Numbered from the stretch's first letter, positions 23,791-35,032 are shown. The stretch: 64,000 nt of DNA from Ectobius pallidus (GCA_964059195.1 CAXKWD010000006.1:66419073-66483072); one strand, 5' to 3'. Numbers and translations: made by a program. The notes: generated by a model from the sequence alone, not told the origin.

Positions 23791-25230
23791 ATGAAATTCT
23801 GTACCACGATGGTTATTATGATACTGTTACGTCACATACTTATTATAGTATGGTTGAACAAGAAGTGCTTATTATTATTTAGTTATGGCGGTTGTAGTGA
23901 GTGAATTGGAAGTTCGGGTGTATAAACATTCTATGTAGTTAGAATTGTATTTTGCGTAAAAGAAAGCATATTTTGTTCTTAGAAACATTATAAATATACT
24001 AGAGACGAGCAAAATATCATTCGATTAGGAACATCTATGGTGTTTACATTCTCATATAACTTAGGTATGACTTACATGAATAATTCCTAAGATCAGCCAA
24101 ACAAATATTAGCCTCTGGCTTTATAAATGAGGTTTGTTCTGTACACTATTTTGTGAAATTCTGCTATATTGTTATTAAATTAATTAATTATAAAATAATT
24201 TAGCGGCCAACATAATATTATCTTATGAAGGTATTGACTGGATTTTGAGTTACGAAATGTCTCTCAGATTCAACTCTATGCCTTTTCAAAATACAGTATG
24301 AGATGCGTTTGAAACTACATTTGAGTTATTGCTAGTTTTACTTAAGCTTTAACGTTTTAAAACTGGACGAGTAGTTCGTTATATGCAAACAAATATACCT
24401 TGAAATGCCATAATACGTGTTTCATCTAACTTGTAAGCGAAGAGCGCAGAGCACGTCAATGTACGTTCTCGTTAAAATATTGAGTTGGAATCTTCTAGGT
24501 CATAATGAAATTGTTATTAATCTGTAGTTCTGTTGACTTCATGTCATGAAACAAACAATTAATGTACTCTATGCCAGACCGTTTGAAAACTTAGTATTAT
24601 ATTTTGTTACTGGAACAAAAAGAGAAACACTGTCGATAAAACATTAATATTATGCATTCGATATCACAGGAAACTTTATCCATAAACTGGACAAGTTGTT
24701 CATTGTATTTCGCTGTTAGTTTTCTTTATAATTAATTAATTATGGAAGATTGTGGTGAGTCAGCCTAAACATCTGCGATACAACTCAAAGTTCTGGAAAG
24801 TCAGAATTTTTATATCGGTCTACTCGGTGTTGATGGGCTTACGTCGCGCAGCGAAACTGACAATGTGCGCATGCGTCTTTGTGTAAGACAGTACATGAAT
24901 TGACTTTGGGAATGGTTGAAGGTCGTTCCTATACGGCACTACATCTGCTTTACATCTCCATTCTCGAAGTTCTTGACCTAATCGGAAAGTCAGACTCTGT
25001 TATATTAGTCTAGTCTGTATGTGGGCTTATCACCAGCAGTGCAACCTCAAGTAAAGGTTCTATTTATAGCATGGTAAACAAAGCCCAGGTGTTCGATTGT
25101 GGCTTCTTACACGGTGGTTGGGGACTGGAAGACAGCTATCTCATTGGCAAGCACTGCTCTAGCGTCCAGAAGCAGTGATCAGTTTGTAACTTGGAGTCAA
25201 TCGGGACGGCGTGTGTGCGGTTTCAGTTGC
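23791..25230. other. No recognisable gene
   Basis: No coding or RNA gene recognised. A GC-richer patch at about 25100-25230 ends ATATTCG followed by GTAGGC, which could be a weak splice donor; the same words recur at 26983-27000. Confidence 0.45.
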
Positions 25231-25839
25231 ATATTCGGTAGGCATTTCTGTCTTATATGTGTAGGCCTATAACTGGTAAGCTGTGATGTTATAAATGCAA
25301 CTCGATAATGTAAGTGCAGCTTGTACTGTAGAGGAAGGAAATTAGACTGCTTAGGGAAAGTTATTTGGGTAGTATACTGTAGACATCAAATCTCAAACTT
25401 CTATATAATTAAAATTATTTGTGATCTTAATACATGTGCACTCAGTGGTACCAGTTTACCCACACCACACCTCTTCTGCTAATCTAATCGTAATTTTCGT
25501 TTAATTTCTACCGTTAACTTTACTTGACATAAGTTTGCACTTCGTTTATATTTTCTATCAACCATTAATCAAGCAGTGAATTTCCGTTCTACAAATTTTA
25601 AGTAGGTAAATCATACTGACCCAATTGGCACAATGTGTTTAGTTGTATTAACGCCATATAATTTTGTTGTGTAAAAAGTATACTACTCTTCCGTAAACAC
25701 TTTATTTTTTTTTTCAATATCAATAATCGATGTCGTTTCATTAATAATAAACGTTACACTTTTCAAGGAATGCATACATTTATAAGGAGAAATCTCATAG
25801 AGGCGTGGGAAATACCAACGCTTGATGTTGGCAACGCTG

Positions 25840-26086
25840 GGTATAGGACAAGGCGGAATTATGGACCGGTCCAGTGCTTTCCTCGCGTTCGATCTATTGC
25901 AAGAAGTTCGTGCTTTCGTAACCGCTATAATTGTTATAAGGATAATTAAATTCAGTGATTGTGTTGTATTGTGATTAAAGGCGTAAATGTAACCATAGTG
26001 CTTTTGACGTGTGTGTGAATTGTGGAGTTTCTTCCCGGTGCTGTGTTTTCCCGGCAGTGCTCGAAGCCAACTACCATCTTTGAAAG
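25840..26086 (+). other. First-exon-like segment, unit 1
   Basis: GC-richer DNA ending TACCATCTTTGAAAG followed by GTGAGT, a strong splice donor at 26087. It aligns with 29560-29836, which ends TACCATGGATGGAAG followed by GTAAGA. In this copy the ATG is replaced by ATC, so it could serve only as a non-coding exon or be dead. TTGGCAACGCTGGGTATAGG and CAAGAAGTTCGTG are shared landmarks. No acceptor-linked second exon was identified. Confidence 0.4.
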
Positions 26087-26105
26087 GTGAGTTTGTTATT
26101 TTGTA

Positions 26106-26805
26106 CAGTGAGTCCCACGCAAGAGTTGGCCAATGACGCGGGTTTCTGCGTCACGGCTGGCACAGCTCCAACTCCCGAGCGATCGGGTGAAATATCTACG
26201 CAAATAATACCGCGGTTGGTGTAATGATTCAGGTTCTCACATTTACAGTTAAAATTACAACGAAAATAACCACGTACCTCATCACTAGAGATGTTGGAAA
26301 TGTTCTCCTCTTGCATAAGCACAACACTGACACCTTTTTTAGGGAATTTTCTTTCACGCGCGTAAGTTCAGCTTCCGAGACAGAGTTAATTTCTCTTGAG
26401 ATATTGTCTTCTAGTTCTTCTTATGTATGGGAAATTGACCTATACACTTTATTTTTCAAGTTTCCCCATAAATAATAGTCACATACTGTTAGAAGAACTT
26501 AAAAACAATATCACAAGAGAAATTAACTCTGTCTCGGAAGCTGAACTTATGCGCGTAAAAGAAAATTTCCTAAAAAGGTGCCAGTACTGTCTGGATGCAA
26601 GAGGAGAACATTTCCAACATATCTTGTGATGAGGTACGTGGTTATTTTCATTGTAATGTTAATGGTAAATGTGAGAACCTGAATCATTACACCGACCGCG
26701 GCATTATGTGCGTAGATATTTCACCCGATCGCTCGGGAATTGGACCTGTGCCAGCCGCGACGCAGAAACCCGCGTCATTGGCCAACTCTTGCGTGGAACT
26801 CACTG
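26106..26805. mobile_element. Tc1/mariner-type foldback MITE (700 bp)
   Basis: Begins CAGTGAGTCCCACGCAAGAG and ends with the near-exact inverse, between TA dinucleotides (26104-26105 and 26806-26807), the target choice of Tc1/mariner elements. Arms of about 315 bp are inverted and closely similar; the loop of about 70 bases lies at 26422-26490. Both arms carry the same transposase C-terminal fragment, so the palindrome arose by inverted duplication of the 3' end of a coding element. It sits in the intron-like part of duplication unit 1. Confidence 0.92.
26470..26629 (+). pseudogene. Tc1/mariner-type transposase C-terminal remnant
   Basis: The right arm reads LLEELKNNITREINSVSEAE, then LMRVKENFLKR and CQYCLDARGEHFQHIL before TGA at 26627-26629. 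This form (basic-amphipathic helix, R-V---F--R---C----G-HF-H) is the usual end of many insect DDE transposases of the Tc1/mariner group. The left arm encodes the same peptide on the opposite strand with changes. No catalytic residues remain. Confidence 0.7.
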
Positions 26806-26857
26806 TATAACATCCTTTAGCCTTTTCGTTATATAGGAGTGGCGTTACTTATTTATG

Positions 26858-26928
26858 TTAAATGGTGATGATGATGATTGTTCTGCCCGAAGGTAGCTCC
26901 AGACCCGGGACGAAGCCGTGGGGTAATA
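26858..26928 (-). repeat. SINE fragment (same family as 33675-33965)
   Basis: GATGATGATGAT, then GTTCTGCC and GACGAAGCCGTGGGGT, matches 33700-33755. It is truncated shortly after CCGTGGGGT. Confidence 0.75.
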
Positions 26929-27837
26929 ATAATTTATTTGTTTAATGTCGTACAATATATAAGTTGTTTTGGTTTCAAGTGTATACTCGGTAGGCATTTC
27001 TTTTTGTATGAGTATAAGTGATAAACGTGTGATGTTATAAATGCAGCTCAATAACTCGATAAATCACCTTGTACTGTGGAGACATACACTATGAGAAAAT
27101 TATAATGCTGAGGGAAAGTTATTTGCGTAGTATGCTGTAGACACCGAATTCCAAATCTCCATATTGATGTAATTAACTTTCTTAAATAATTAAGACTTCC
27201 CGTGATTCTTAATTCATTTGTACTCATAATCTTGCGCACAACATTAGTTGGTAGTGGGGGTGCCACATGAAGTCAGATTACCCATGCCACCCCTCTTCCC
27301 TAAAAATCTAAGCACATTTTATGATCATCGCACCCAAACAGATTACACAATCTAATCGAAGATTTTTTAAATTTTTACTTTGTCAAACTGTTGTAATTAC
27401 TATACTTGTAAGTAATTCTGCCGATTAGAAAATAGAAATTCAGCCTAATAGTGGTGCCAAGTCACCTGTGTTACATTCGTTGTGCACACTTTTGTGTGCC
27501 TAATTGTTGCATTAAGGTTGCTTGATGTCAAGACAGGAGTAAAAATTTTTAAAATGTTAGTTCACTATTACAGTTTCGACTACTCGTCAGAATAATCAAA
27601 TTATGTTTGTCGTTGAGCTATGAATAAAACTCTGGTAACTTTATTTGACGTTGGTAGTTTGTATCAACTGCTAACCAAGGATTGAATTTCTGTTACACGA
27701 ACTTTTTATTAGATAATTCATACTGACCTATAGAGTGTGTTTATTTGTATAAATTCTAAACTCTCAGTTAATGCTATAAATGCCATATAATTTTGATGTC
27801 TGTGAAATAGGCCTATACCTTCTTATAGTTTATGCCC

Positions 27838-28382
27838 TATATCCTTCATTAAGAAAACATTAAGAGAACATATGCACAGCCAATGGGATCGGATTTGGCA
27901 AGAAACGAATAACGGCAGCACAACGAAAGATTTGTTTTTCCCTAGAGTGCAAGATAGAATGGCTTGTACACTTTTGATTCCGGATTATATTACGACTCAA
28001 TTCTTAACAGGGCATGGGAAATTTGGTGAATACTTACATAGATTTAAAATTTCTACCTCTGCAAATTGTAAATGTAAAGAGGAAAGTCAATCTGTTAAGC
28101 ACCTCTTATTTCATTGTCCATTATTTACGCACGAACGTTATCAGTTAATATTATATTTAAATTTTCTAAATTTTGACTTTACTACACCAATCTCCCGTCT
28201 CTTCTTAAATAAGCAAAGTTACAAAGTTGTTTTAAGTTTCATGAATAGTGTTTTTGCAAAATTGTAATATGTATATGTAGTTTACTGTATACTCTGTATA
28301 TATGTTTAATCTATAACCCTAATATGCCATCTGGTAAAATAGGGTTCTGTATTTTTGGGAATTCAATAATAATAATAATACC
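27838..28382 (+). mobile_element. 5'-truncated LINE 3' end with (AAT)n tail
   Basis: The element consists of an ORF2 C-terminal fragment (27841-28267), about 100 bases of 3' UTR and a tail of AAT repeats (28366-28381). Truncation at the 5' end and a simple-repeat tail are expected for target-primed reverse transcription. No flanking duplication was recognised. It interrupts duplication unit 2 only. Confidence 0.85.
27841..28267 (+). pseudogene. LINE ORF2 C-terminal fragment with Cys/His knuckle (R1/I-group-like)
   Basis: The frame is open from about 27841 to TAA at 28265. Counting from the ATG at 27872, residues 45-56 read LTGHGKFGEYLH, a motif of insect R1/I-group ORF2 proteins. A knuckle follows with Cys66, Cys68, His77 and Cys82 (CKC, KHLLFHC), which helps the protein bind its RNA or target. 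The reverse transcriptase and endonuclease are missing through 5' truncation. Group assignment is by motif resemblance only; a search of the peptide would settle it. Confidence 0.85.
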
Positions 28383-28472
28383 TACTGTGCAAGAGAGAAT
28401 ATAATAATTATTACAGCTACCCTGTCCAAGGTTACCAGAAGATACAGCCTACCAAGATCAGTCTGTTAAAGA

Positions 28473-28541
28473 CAATTTTACGAATACATTAAGAGTTTTT
28501 AAAAAACAATTTTACGAATACATTAAGAGTTTTTAAAAAAC
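28473..28541 (+). repeat. 34-bp tandem duplication
   Basis: CAATTTTACGAATACATTAA and the 14 bases after it occur twice in a row, the second copy starting at 28507. Confidence 0.95.
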
Positions 28542-28949
28542 AAAAATTGCTTATGGGCATAACAATTGAGACGGTGGAGAAAAATCACATTAATTGAAAA
28601 TTAGCATGATAATCGTTAACAGACCTCTTAGACTTAGAGAGAGACAGTCATGAGTCATAACCGTTATTAAAAAGTTTTTTGTAGTGTTGTTGTTTTTCTC
28701 TATTCATATGTGCAGCTTGCTTATCTCCTTTCTCAAATCTCACTGTTGGATCGATTACATATTTTTGTTGTTTGGTCTATCGATGACTATAATGTCAGCT
28801 CTTTTTGTAGACCCAGTGTTGGAGATACAGTGAACCTCTGTGGGTTTCTCGAAAACAGTTAGCAATACGTTAGTTTAATTTACCTATTCAATATCAATAA
28901 TGAATTATGTTTCATCAATAATGTACGTTACCCTTCCTTGGCATAGTCT

Positions 28950-29066
28950 CAGTGGGCCCCATTTCGCGGTATGAAGGTTCGCGTGGACGCTTGGATTTTT
29001 TTCCTACCGAAGTAGGATGACCAACTATCTTTCTTGCACCTTGCTTCTCAGTACACTGACATTAAG
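28950..29066 (+). other. Candidate exon inside the unit-2 insertion
   Basis: Ends CATTAAG followed by GTAAGT, a near-perfect splice donor at 29067. Upstream TCTCAGTGG (about 28945) is initiator-like, with GGTTC some 26-30 bases later, close to but not at the usual DPE position. No long frame is present. Confidence 0.25.
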
Positions 29067-29559
29067 GTAAGTTGTGGCAGCAAAATTATAGGTCAGTGTC
29101 AGTTGGGTTAAAAATAATTATATTAGTATTAGTGACTTCTAAAGTTAGGTTAGTGGCATTTAGGCTATGAACAGTGATATTAGTTTAGCAAGGGCTTATT
29201 GAATTTATTGTATTTCGTAATGTGCCGAATATTCCGGTTGTTTTCTTTAATTCGTCACTTCTTACTCAGAACATTCTCACTAAGTGACGTCAAGCCACCA
29301 AGGTCCAATCGTGAGTTTCGTATTGGTTCTGCGAATAAATAAGGCGGAAATTTCGCTACTTTCAGCCAGATCGTGATATAAAATGAAGTGTATCATTTAG
29401 GGCGGCCAGATTAAACTAAATAATTCACGAAGAAAACACCTCTCCACACAACGAGGCGTAACGAAGTATGTGTGACTTAGGTGTTTTGTGAAGAGAATCT
29501 TGTTTTAAAGTATGAAGCCCCCTTCATTGGGAACGTAACCAACATTTTAAGGAATGTAT

Positions 29560-29836
29560 ACATTTGGTTTTGGCAACGGTAGCTGTAGGACAACTCGGAA
29601 TTCAGGACTTGTACAATACTCTGGACGATATCCATCTAATACAAGAAGTTCGTGATTTCGCAGCCGGTATAATTGTTAGGAAGATAATTATAGTCCTATT
29701 CAGTGTTCATGTTAGCATTGTAATTAACGGCTTAAACATATCAATAATGTTATTAACGTGTGTGTGAAGTGTGCAGTTTCATTCCGGTGTTTTTTTCATT
29801 CCCGATTGCAGAGAAAGTAATTACCATGGATGGAAG
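29560..29836 (+). other. First-exon-like segment, unit 2, ending in a start codon
   Basis: Homologous to 25840-26086. It ends ATTACCATGGATGGAAG followed by GTAAGA. ATG at 29826 is in good context (ACCATGG) and would give Met-Asp-Gly and one base-pair remainder before the donor at 29837. Short first coding exons of this kind are common in insects. The upstream open frame (29564-29767) starts at TTG and is probably 5' UTR. Whether a gene continues downstream beyond the window cannot be told. Confidence 0.4.
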
Positions 29837-29928
29837 GTAAGATTATTCCGTAGCCAATACAGTATGTAGGAATGACGGGACTTATTTTTACGTTAAATAA
29901 CATTAAGAAAAGTTGGGAAAAAAGAGTT

Positions 29929-30112
29929 TTATGCTGCACCCTAGGCTCCTCTCTAATGAGGCCCGCCTGGGAAGGTGGAGATAGGGTTTCGTCACAGAAG
30001 AATTCAATGTGAGACATAATAAACCTCGTGTTATTCAGTATATTGCTCCTAAACTAACATAAATGTTCCTAATCTAACAAAACGGCGGAGCTTGGCTGGG
30101 GTGCAGCATAAA
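29929..30112. mobile_element. Small MITE (184 bp)
   Basis: TTTATGCTGCACCC near 29928-29941 is answered by GGGTGCAGCATAAA near 30099-30112, with further pairing inward (AGGCTCC versus GGAGCTT). The interior is non-coding. Target duplication is ambiguous, TTA-like. Confidence 0.6.
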
Positions 30113-30637
30113 TCTATCTTTTGCCGAAAAGTTATTAAGTTTTATTTGTTTAATGTCGTACAATATAGGCCTAAGTTGTTTTTAAAATTTAACATTAACT
30201 TAGTAACTGATAACTGTGTGCTGTAAATATGTTGCCGACTCAACCTAATCTAAAAGTCAGCATCTCTGTTGGCAAATTTACAGTAAACCAACATAAGAAC
30301 TTTTCGCTTATGAAAAACCCATCATAGATATGCATCTGCTTATTATATGCCAGAATATCCATTATAATGAGTACCTAGATTTTTATTTTTATTTTTATTT
30401 ATTCTGTTACACTGCAAGTGGGCTTTCAATCCGGTGCCAGTGTTCCAAATGAATACCAGCCAAACATATGCACATGCAATGACACACTATACATAAGATA
30501 CATACGATTACACGCATAAAATAACACAACAAGCTATTGATACACCAATACTCTATCAATATATTTAATAATAATATTTTTTAAAAATCTCTGTTTAATT
30601 ACCATATTACACTAAGAACTAAATTTTTATTCTCTTT

Positions 30638-31290
30638 TAGGTATACCTATTGCAATCGACACCATGTCATGACTTTTCGAAAAATTCTTTCATATCTTTA
30701 CGTTTCATGGCTCCCTAAGTAGGAAACCACAGTCCGTTTTTTTGTTTTTTTCCACGCTAGTGGCCGTAATTTTTAAGATATTCTAACCAAATTTTAGTTT
30801 GTTATTTCTAGGCCCAATAGTTCGGACAAGTTCGTTAATGACCGAAATTGGCCCAAAGGGGGTCGGGGGAGGGGTTTGAAATTTTAAAAAATTATATCTC
30901 GGTCCCTGTGAAGTATAGAGGGAAACTTTCTTTGAATAAATTAGAGTACTCCGTATGGAGTTCAGTGACACCAACGATTCGAGGGTTTTGGGGTACGAGT
31001 GGGGGTGGGGGATGGAAATTCAATTTTTTTGAAAGTACGTCTTGTGGAGTATCGTTGAAAAACTCTTGATGAATACTCTACAAACCAATAACTAGTTTCT
31101 CGATAGCTCATAATATGGCGAGATTTATTTGTTTAAAAATGTGCACTTTCCTTTTTTTTTTTGCAGTTATTATTGCGGGTTTGTCATGCCAAAGCTAAAG
31201 AAGAAGAGTGCTGCGCAGCGACAATAAATTAAATCAAATGCACTTCGAAATCTACCTCAGCCTGTAGGCCTGCCAAAGGGATTTTTTTTT
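30638..31290 (+). repeat. Inner repeat family, copy C (free)
   Basis: Lacks the first 25 bases of the terminal hairpin (starts AGGTATACCTATTGCAATCG) but otherwise runs to the family end near CCAAAGGGATTTTT. The 13-codon frame is kept as MPKLKKKSAAQRQ (ATG 31196), preceded by a long T tract and TTGCAG. The 73-codon frame at 30848-31069 reads through non-coding repeat. Confidence 0.85.
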
Positions 31291-31594
31291 ATGAAAACAG
31301 AATTCGTAAAGGCATGAACTATGTCAGGTTATGGAGTTAACAAAAAAATGCATGGACCTTGATACTTAAAATTAAAATTCCTTTAAATCCGGAAATAATA
31401 GTCTTGTTCATGTTAACAGAATTCAGTATTGGCGGATGGTAAATGACTCCAATAGCAGAGATAAATACCCAAACATAGACTATAAACAAGAAGCCCCATT
31501 TTAGCAGGGTTTTATTGAAAACATGGGATTGGTTTCAGTAATGACGTTGGAAGTACGGCATTGGTTGACCTATTATGATGTAATGTACACATAT

Positions 31595-32944
31595 TTTAGG
31601 TGTACAAATCTCGATTTTACCTTGCCCATACCCGCTTGAACGTCAGGCAAGCAAGTTGCCAGCGTCGCAGCTATCAAGCAGGCAGGTTTCTTTAGGCTTG
31701 CATGGGTCAGGTAAAACCTAGCCTATGCAAGCCAGAATAAGCTTGCGACATTCCTATCAGCTAAACAACTGTAGTTGCTAAGTGTAGGTAATACTTTCTT
31801 GCTTTTCTAGATGCTGGTAGAAGAAATTCATCATGCAGATAAATAAAAGGTGGATAAAGTATTAAAAATCTTTTTAGCGTCTTAACACATTCACTATTTT
31901 TATTATTAGGTAGATTTCGAAGAAAAAAAAAATATATTTATTTATATATATATATCTTTCCACGCTAGCGGCCGTAATTTTGAAGATATTTGAACCAAAT
32001 TTTATTATGTTATTTCTAGGCCCAATAGTTCGGACAAGTTCGTTGATGAGCAAAATTGCCGCAAGGGGGTGGTCGGGGGAGGGGGTTGAAATTTTAAAAC
32101 ATTTATATCTTGCCCCTATGAAGTAGCCTATAGAGGGAAACTTTGTTTGAATAAATTAGAGTACTCCTTATGGATTTCACAGTGACACCAACGAATCGGG
32201 GGTATTTGGGGGTACGAGTGGGGTTGGGGGGATGGAAATTTGAAATTTTTTGAAACTACGTCTTGTGGGGTATAGTTGAAAAGCTCTTGATGAGTACTCT
32301 ACAAATCAATAACTAGTTTCTTGATAGTTCTCATATAAGGCGAGATTTGAATGTTTGAAAAAGTTATCTTTCCTCTTTTTTGCAGTTATTATTGCGGGTT
32401 TGTTATGCCAAGGCTAAAGAAGAAGAGTGCTACGCAGCGACAGTAAATTAAATCAAAAGCACTTCGAAATCTACCTCAGCCTGTAGGCTTGCCTAAAGGG
32501 ATTTTTGTTATTGTTGTTATTGATTTTATGGTGTTTTCTCGAAAATGTTTGAAAAATTTTCCCATGCCGGACTAGTACCTTTGTTCATTGATAATTCAAA
32601 CTCTCCACATTTTTGTTTCCCCTCGGCTTCCTTCACGGTAAAATTCTCCATTCTCCTTTTGCTTGCACTCTAAACACATCTGAAGTTCCTCAACTATGTA
32701 ACTGCACGACTTACCAGTGCACTGATATACCCAGTTTCATATTCTTTCCGCCAGGCCTTGCAGTTTCCTTAGGCCCTGTGAAACCCACCAAGTTATGAAG
32801 AGCTTGTGACTCATAGCGACAGTGTTTCTTATCATCGTTGTAATCTGGCTTGCTCTCTTGTGAAGCAAGTTAAAAGCTGTGGCTGGTTGCAGAATTTCAA
32901 AGGGGCAAGCAAGCTAAAATCAGAATATGTACGGTACACCTCTA
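31595..32944. mobile_element. hAT-like non-autonomous element, copy 2, with nested repeat
   Basis: Collinear with 6939-8391 over its whole length, including the nested repeat at the same internal position. The left end reads TTTAGGTGTACA (two changes from copy 1) and the right end CGGTACACCTCTA with a small insertion. Flanks ACACATAT (31587-31594) and ACACCTAT (32945-32952) match at 7 of 8, as expected for an ageing 8-bp duplication. No transposase is encoded. Confidence 0.9.
31907..32515 (+). repeat. Inner repeat family, copy B (nested in hAT copy 2)
   Basis: Sits at the same junction as copy A (after TTAACACATT and a TATT-rich stretch). It has the 5' word TAGGTAGATTTCGAAG but lacks the CCATGTCATGA part seen in copies A, C, D and E. 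Micro-frame MPRLKKKSATQRQ begins at 32405. Confidence 0.85.
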
Positions 32945-32978
32945 ACACCTATGTTTCCAGAACAATGCTGTGCGCTTT

Positions 32979-33632
32979 TTAGGTAGCTCTCGAAGAAAAA
33001 TCTACCTATTGGGATCGGTACCATGTCATGACTTTCAAAAAAAAATTCGTATATTTACGTTTCATGCCTCCCTAAGTACAAAACCACCGCCCGTTCAAAA
33101 ATTTGTTTTTGTATATAGCCTATATATCTTTACACGCTAGCGGCCGTAATTTTGAAGATATTTGAACCAAATATTGTTCTGTTATTTCTAGGCCCAATAG
33201 TTCGGACAAGTTGGTTAATGAGCAAAATTGGCCCGGGGGTTGAAATTTCGAAATATTTATATCTCAGCCCCTATGAAGTATAGAGGGAAACTTTGTTTGA
33301 ATAAATTTAGAGTACTCCATGTGGAGTGCACAGTGACGCCAACAATTCTGGGGTTTTGGGGGTACGATTGGGGGTGGAGGATGGAAATTCGATTTTTTTA
33401 AACCACGTCTTGTGGGGTAATATCGTTGAAAAGCTCTTGACGAGTACGCTACAAATCAATAACTAGTTTCTCGATTGCTCTCATATAAGGCGAGATTTGA
33501 ATGTTTTAAAAAGTGCTCTTTCCTCTTTCTTGCAATTATTATTGCGGGTTTGTCATGCGCAGCGACATAAATTAAACCAAAAGCACTTCGAAATCTACCT
33601 CAGCCTGTAGGCCTACCTAAAGGGATTTTTTT
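32979..33632 (+). repeat. Inner repeat family, copy D (free)
   Basis: Begins TTAGGTAGCTCTCGAAGAAA only 27 bases after the target duplication of hAT copy 2 and runs to CTACCTAAAGGGATTTTT. The micro-frame is destroyed by a deletion of about 25 bases (GTCATGCGCAGCGACATAA), and the TTGCAG acceptor-like word has become TTGCAA. Confidence 0.85.
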
Positions 33633-33674
33633 AACTAGCAACCGTTGTTACAATAGTTCTGCACAGCGTGAGTA

Positions 33675-33965
33675 GATAATGATGATGATGATGATGATGA
33701 TGATGAGTGTTCTGCCTGAAGGCAGGTCCGGACGCGGGACGAAGCCGTGGGGTGATGAGCACGACTCTTCCGATGTGATTCAGGCAAGAGTGATACCGCT
33801 GAGATTTGCCATTGCCTCTCCCTTGATGGGAATGAAAGGACACAACACAGCACCCAGTCCTGAACCCAGGAAGGAAATTTTCCACCACTGAAAAATCCCT
33901 GACCCGCCGGGAATCGAACCTGAACCCCGGAAGGTAATCACGCTACCAACTCACCCCACGAGAAG
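33675..33965 (-). repeat. tRNA-derived SINE (minus strand)
   Basis: Read on the minus strand it starts with GTGGGGTGAGTTGGTAGCGT (A-box-like) and has GGTTCGATTCC, an exact polymerase III B box, at about 33905-33925. The body follows and it ends in ATC repeats (GAT on the plus strand, 33677-33706). This is the layout of an insect tRNA SINE. The histidine- and serine-rich open frames here are artefacts of the ATC repeat. Confidence 0.88.
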
Positions 33966-33999
33966 GTAATGCACAGTAATATATGTCTGATGCTGGAAT

Positions 34000-34612
34000 A
34001 CCCAACTGAACTAATCTATTCCGATTTTAATGCATTTAGCATTGACCAAATCAAACTCCTTGTCAAAATTCTACCATAAAAATAAGACAGAATTCCTAGT
34101 TGTTCCACATGAACACAGCACTAGACGAAATAAAACTAGTACATTAGTAGAACCCAAATGTTTCACTTCTGAGGGTCTGTCTGTCTCTAGTTTCGGTCCT
34201 CGTCTGTATAATTCTAAAATCACATTACATCCATTTTTTTTTCCAAATGTAGTTATGGAGTCTTTAAATCTAAAATTAAAATACTCATATAACTTAGATT
34301 TTCATCCCTTTTAAACTAGGTTTATCTTTTGGTACCTACTACTATCATGTTAATTTATTTTTAATTATAATTATTTTTTATATTAATTGAGTCATGCCTT
34401 TACTCTCAGCTATTGTCTTTCCCCCTAGTACTATTTGACAATATTTTGTCTGTTTAGTTTTAAGGTAATTTCAGGTTAAGATTATATTTCAATAATGTAT
34501 AACATGTAAATATACACATGGAACTGCCCCCGAGCAGGAGCTACTGGGGGATTTCAGGACCTTATATATTATCTATCTATTCATGTAATTTAAAAAAAAA
34601 AAAAAAAAAATC
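34000..34612 (+). mobile_element. 5'-truncated LINE 3' end with poly(A)
   Basis: Consists of an ORF2 C-terminal fragment, about 280 bases of 3' UTR including GAACTGCCCCCGAGCAGG and ACTGGGGGATTTCAGG, and an A18 tail at about 34592-34609. The family is unrelated to the LINE at 27.8 kb, which ends in AAT repeats. Confidence 0.85.
34002..34314 (+). pseudogene. LINE ORF2 C-terminal tail (CR1/Jockey-group-like)
   Basis: The motif HEHSTRRNKTSTLVEPKC followed by FTSEG and FGPRLYNS corresponds to the H-Y-TR-----L--P-----G--S----GP-LWN tail common in CR1/Jockey-type reverse transcriptase proteins. A frameshift near 34030 separates upstream in-frame residues (ELIYSDFNAFSIDQ) from the rest. Stop TAA at 34312. 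Only the extreme C-terminus is present. Confidence 0.82.
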
Positions 34613-35032
34613 TTTCAGTGCATGTTCCATTCAAATTTTGCGTTTGCTTCAAAGTAATAACTTATTTATTTTTTCTCATTGGTGAACAATTCATGATATT
34701 AGGTTAAAAATAAGAATACGTCTTAAAAATCATTAAATAAGGTAATATAGTTAGAAGTGTTGATATCTACAACCGAACTTAATTTCTTGTTTTGTAGAAA
34801 TATCGATATTTACAACAACAAAGTAAAGTCAAAAGGGACCGTTGCATCTGAATCCAATAATCCAATAAAAATTCAATAATGTTCTATTTTCCGATCAACA
34901 TTTTCAATGTAGTCATGAACATGATAGTTTGTGAGCATCGCATTTCCATAAGCAGTGCGTCCAATGTTTGGTAAATAGTCTTCTAGCGTGGAGCGTGCTG
35001 GGTGGAACAGTCGTTAAGGCTGTGTTCATATG

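Larger units (their letters stand above)
25232..26965 (+). repeat. Tandem duplication, unit 1
   Basis: This unit shares collinear words with unit 2 (26966-30185): TCGGTAGGCATTTCT, GTGATGTTATAAATGCA, GGGAAAGTTATTTG, GCCATATAATTTTG, a TTGGCAACG-containing exon-like part, and TTTAATGTCGTACAATATA at the end. It is interrupted by the mariner-type foldback at 26106-26805 and a SINE scrap. The similarity is substantially decayed, so the duplication is old. Confidence 0.75.
26966..30185 (+). repeat. Tandem duplication, unit 2, expanded by insertions
   Basis: Collinear with unit 1 but longer, because a LINE tail (27838-28382) and a unique block (about 28940-29545) are inserted between shared words. 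A small MITE lies in its intron-like end. The unit closes with TTTGTTTAATGTCGTACAAT near 30148, as unit 1 does near 26938. Confidence 0.72.

Noticed and set aside
33631..33891. His-, Ser- and Met-repeat open frames
   Set aside because: They read through the GAT repeat at the end of a SINE.
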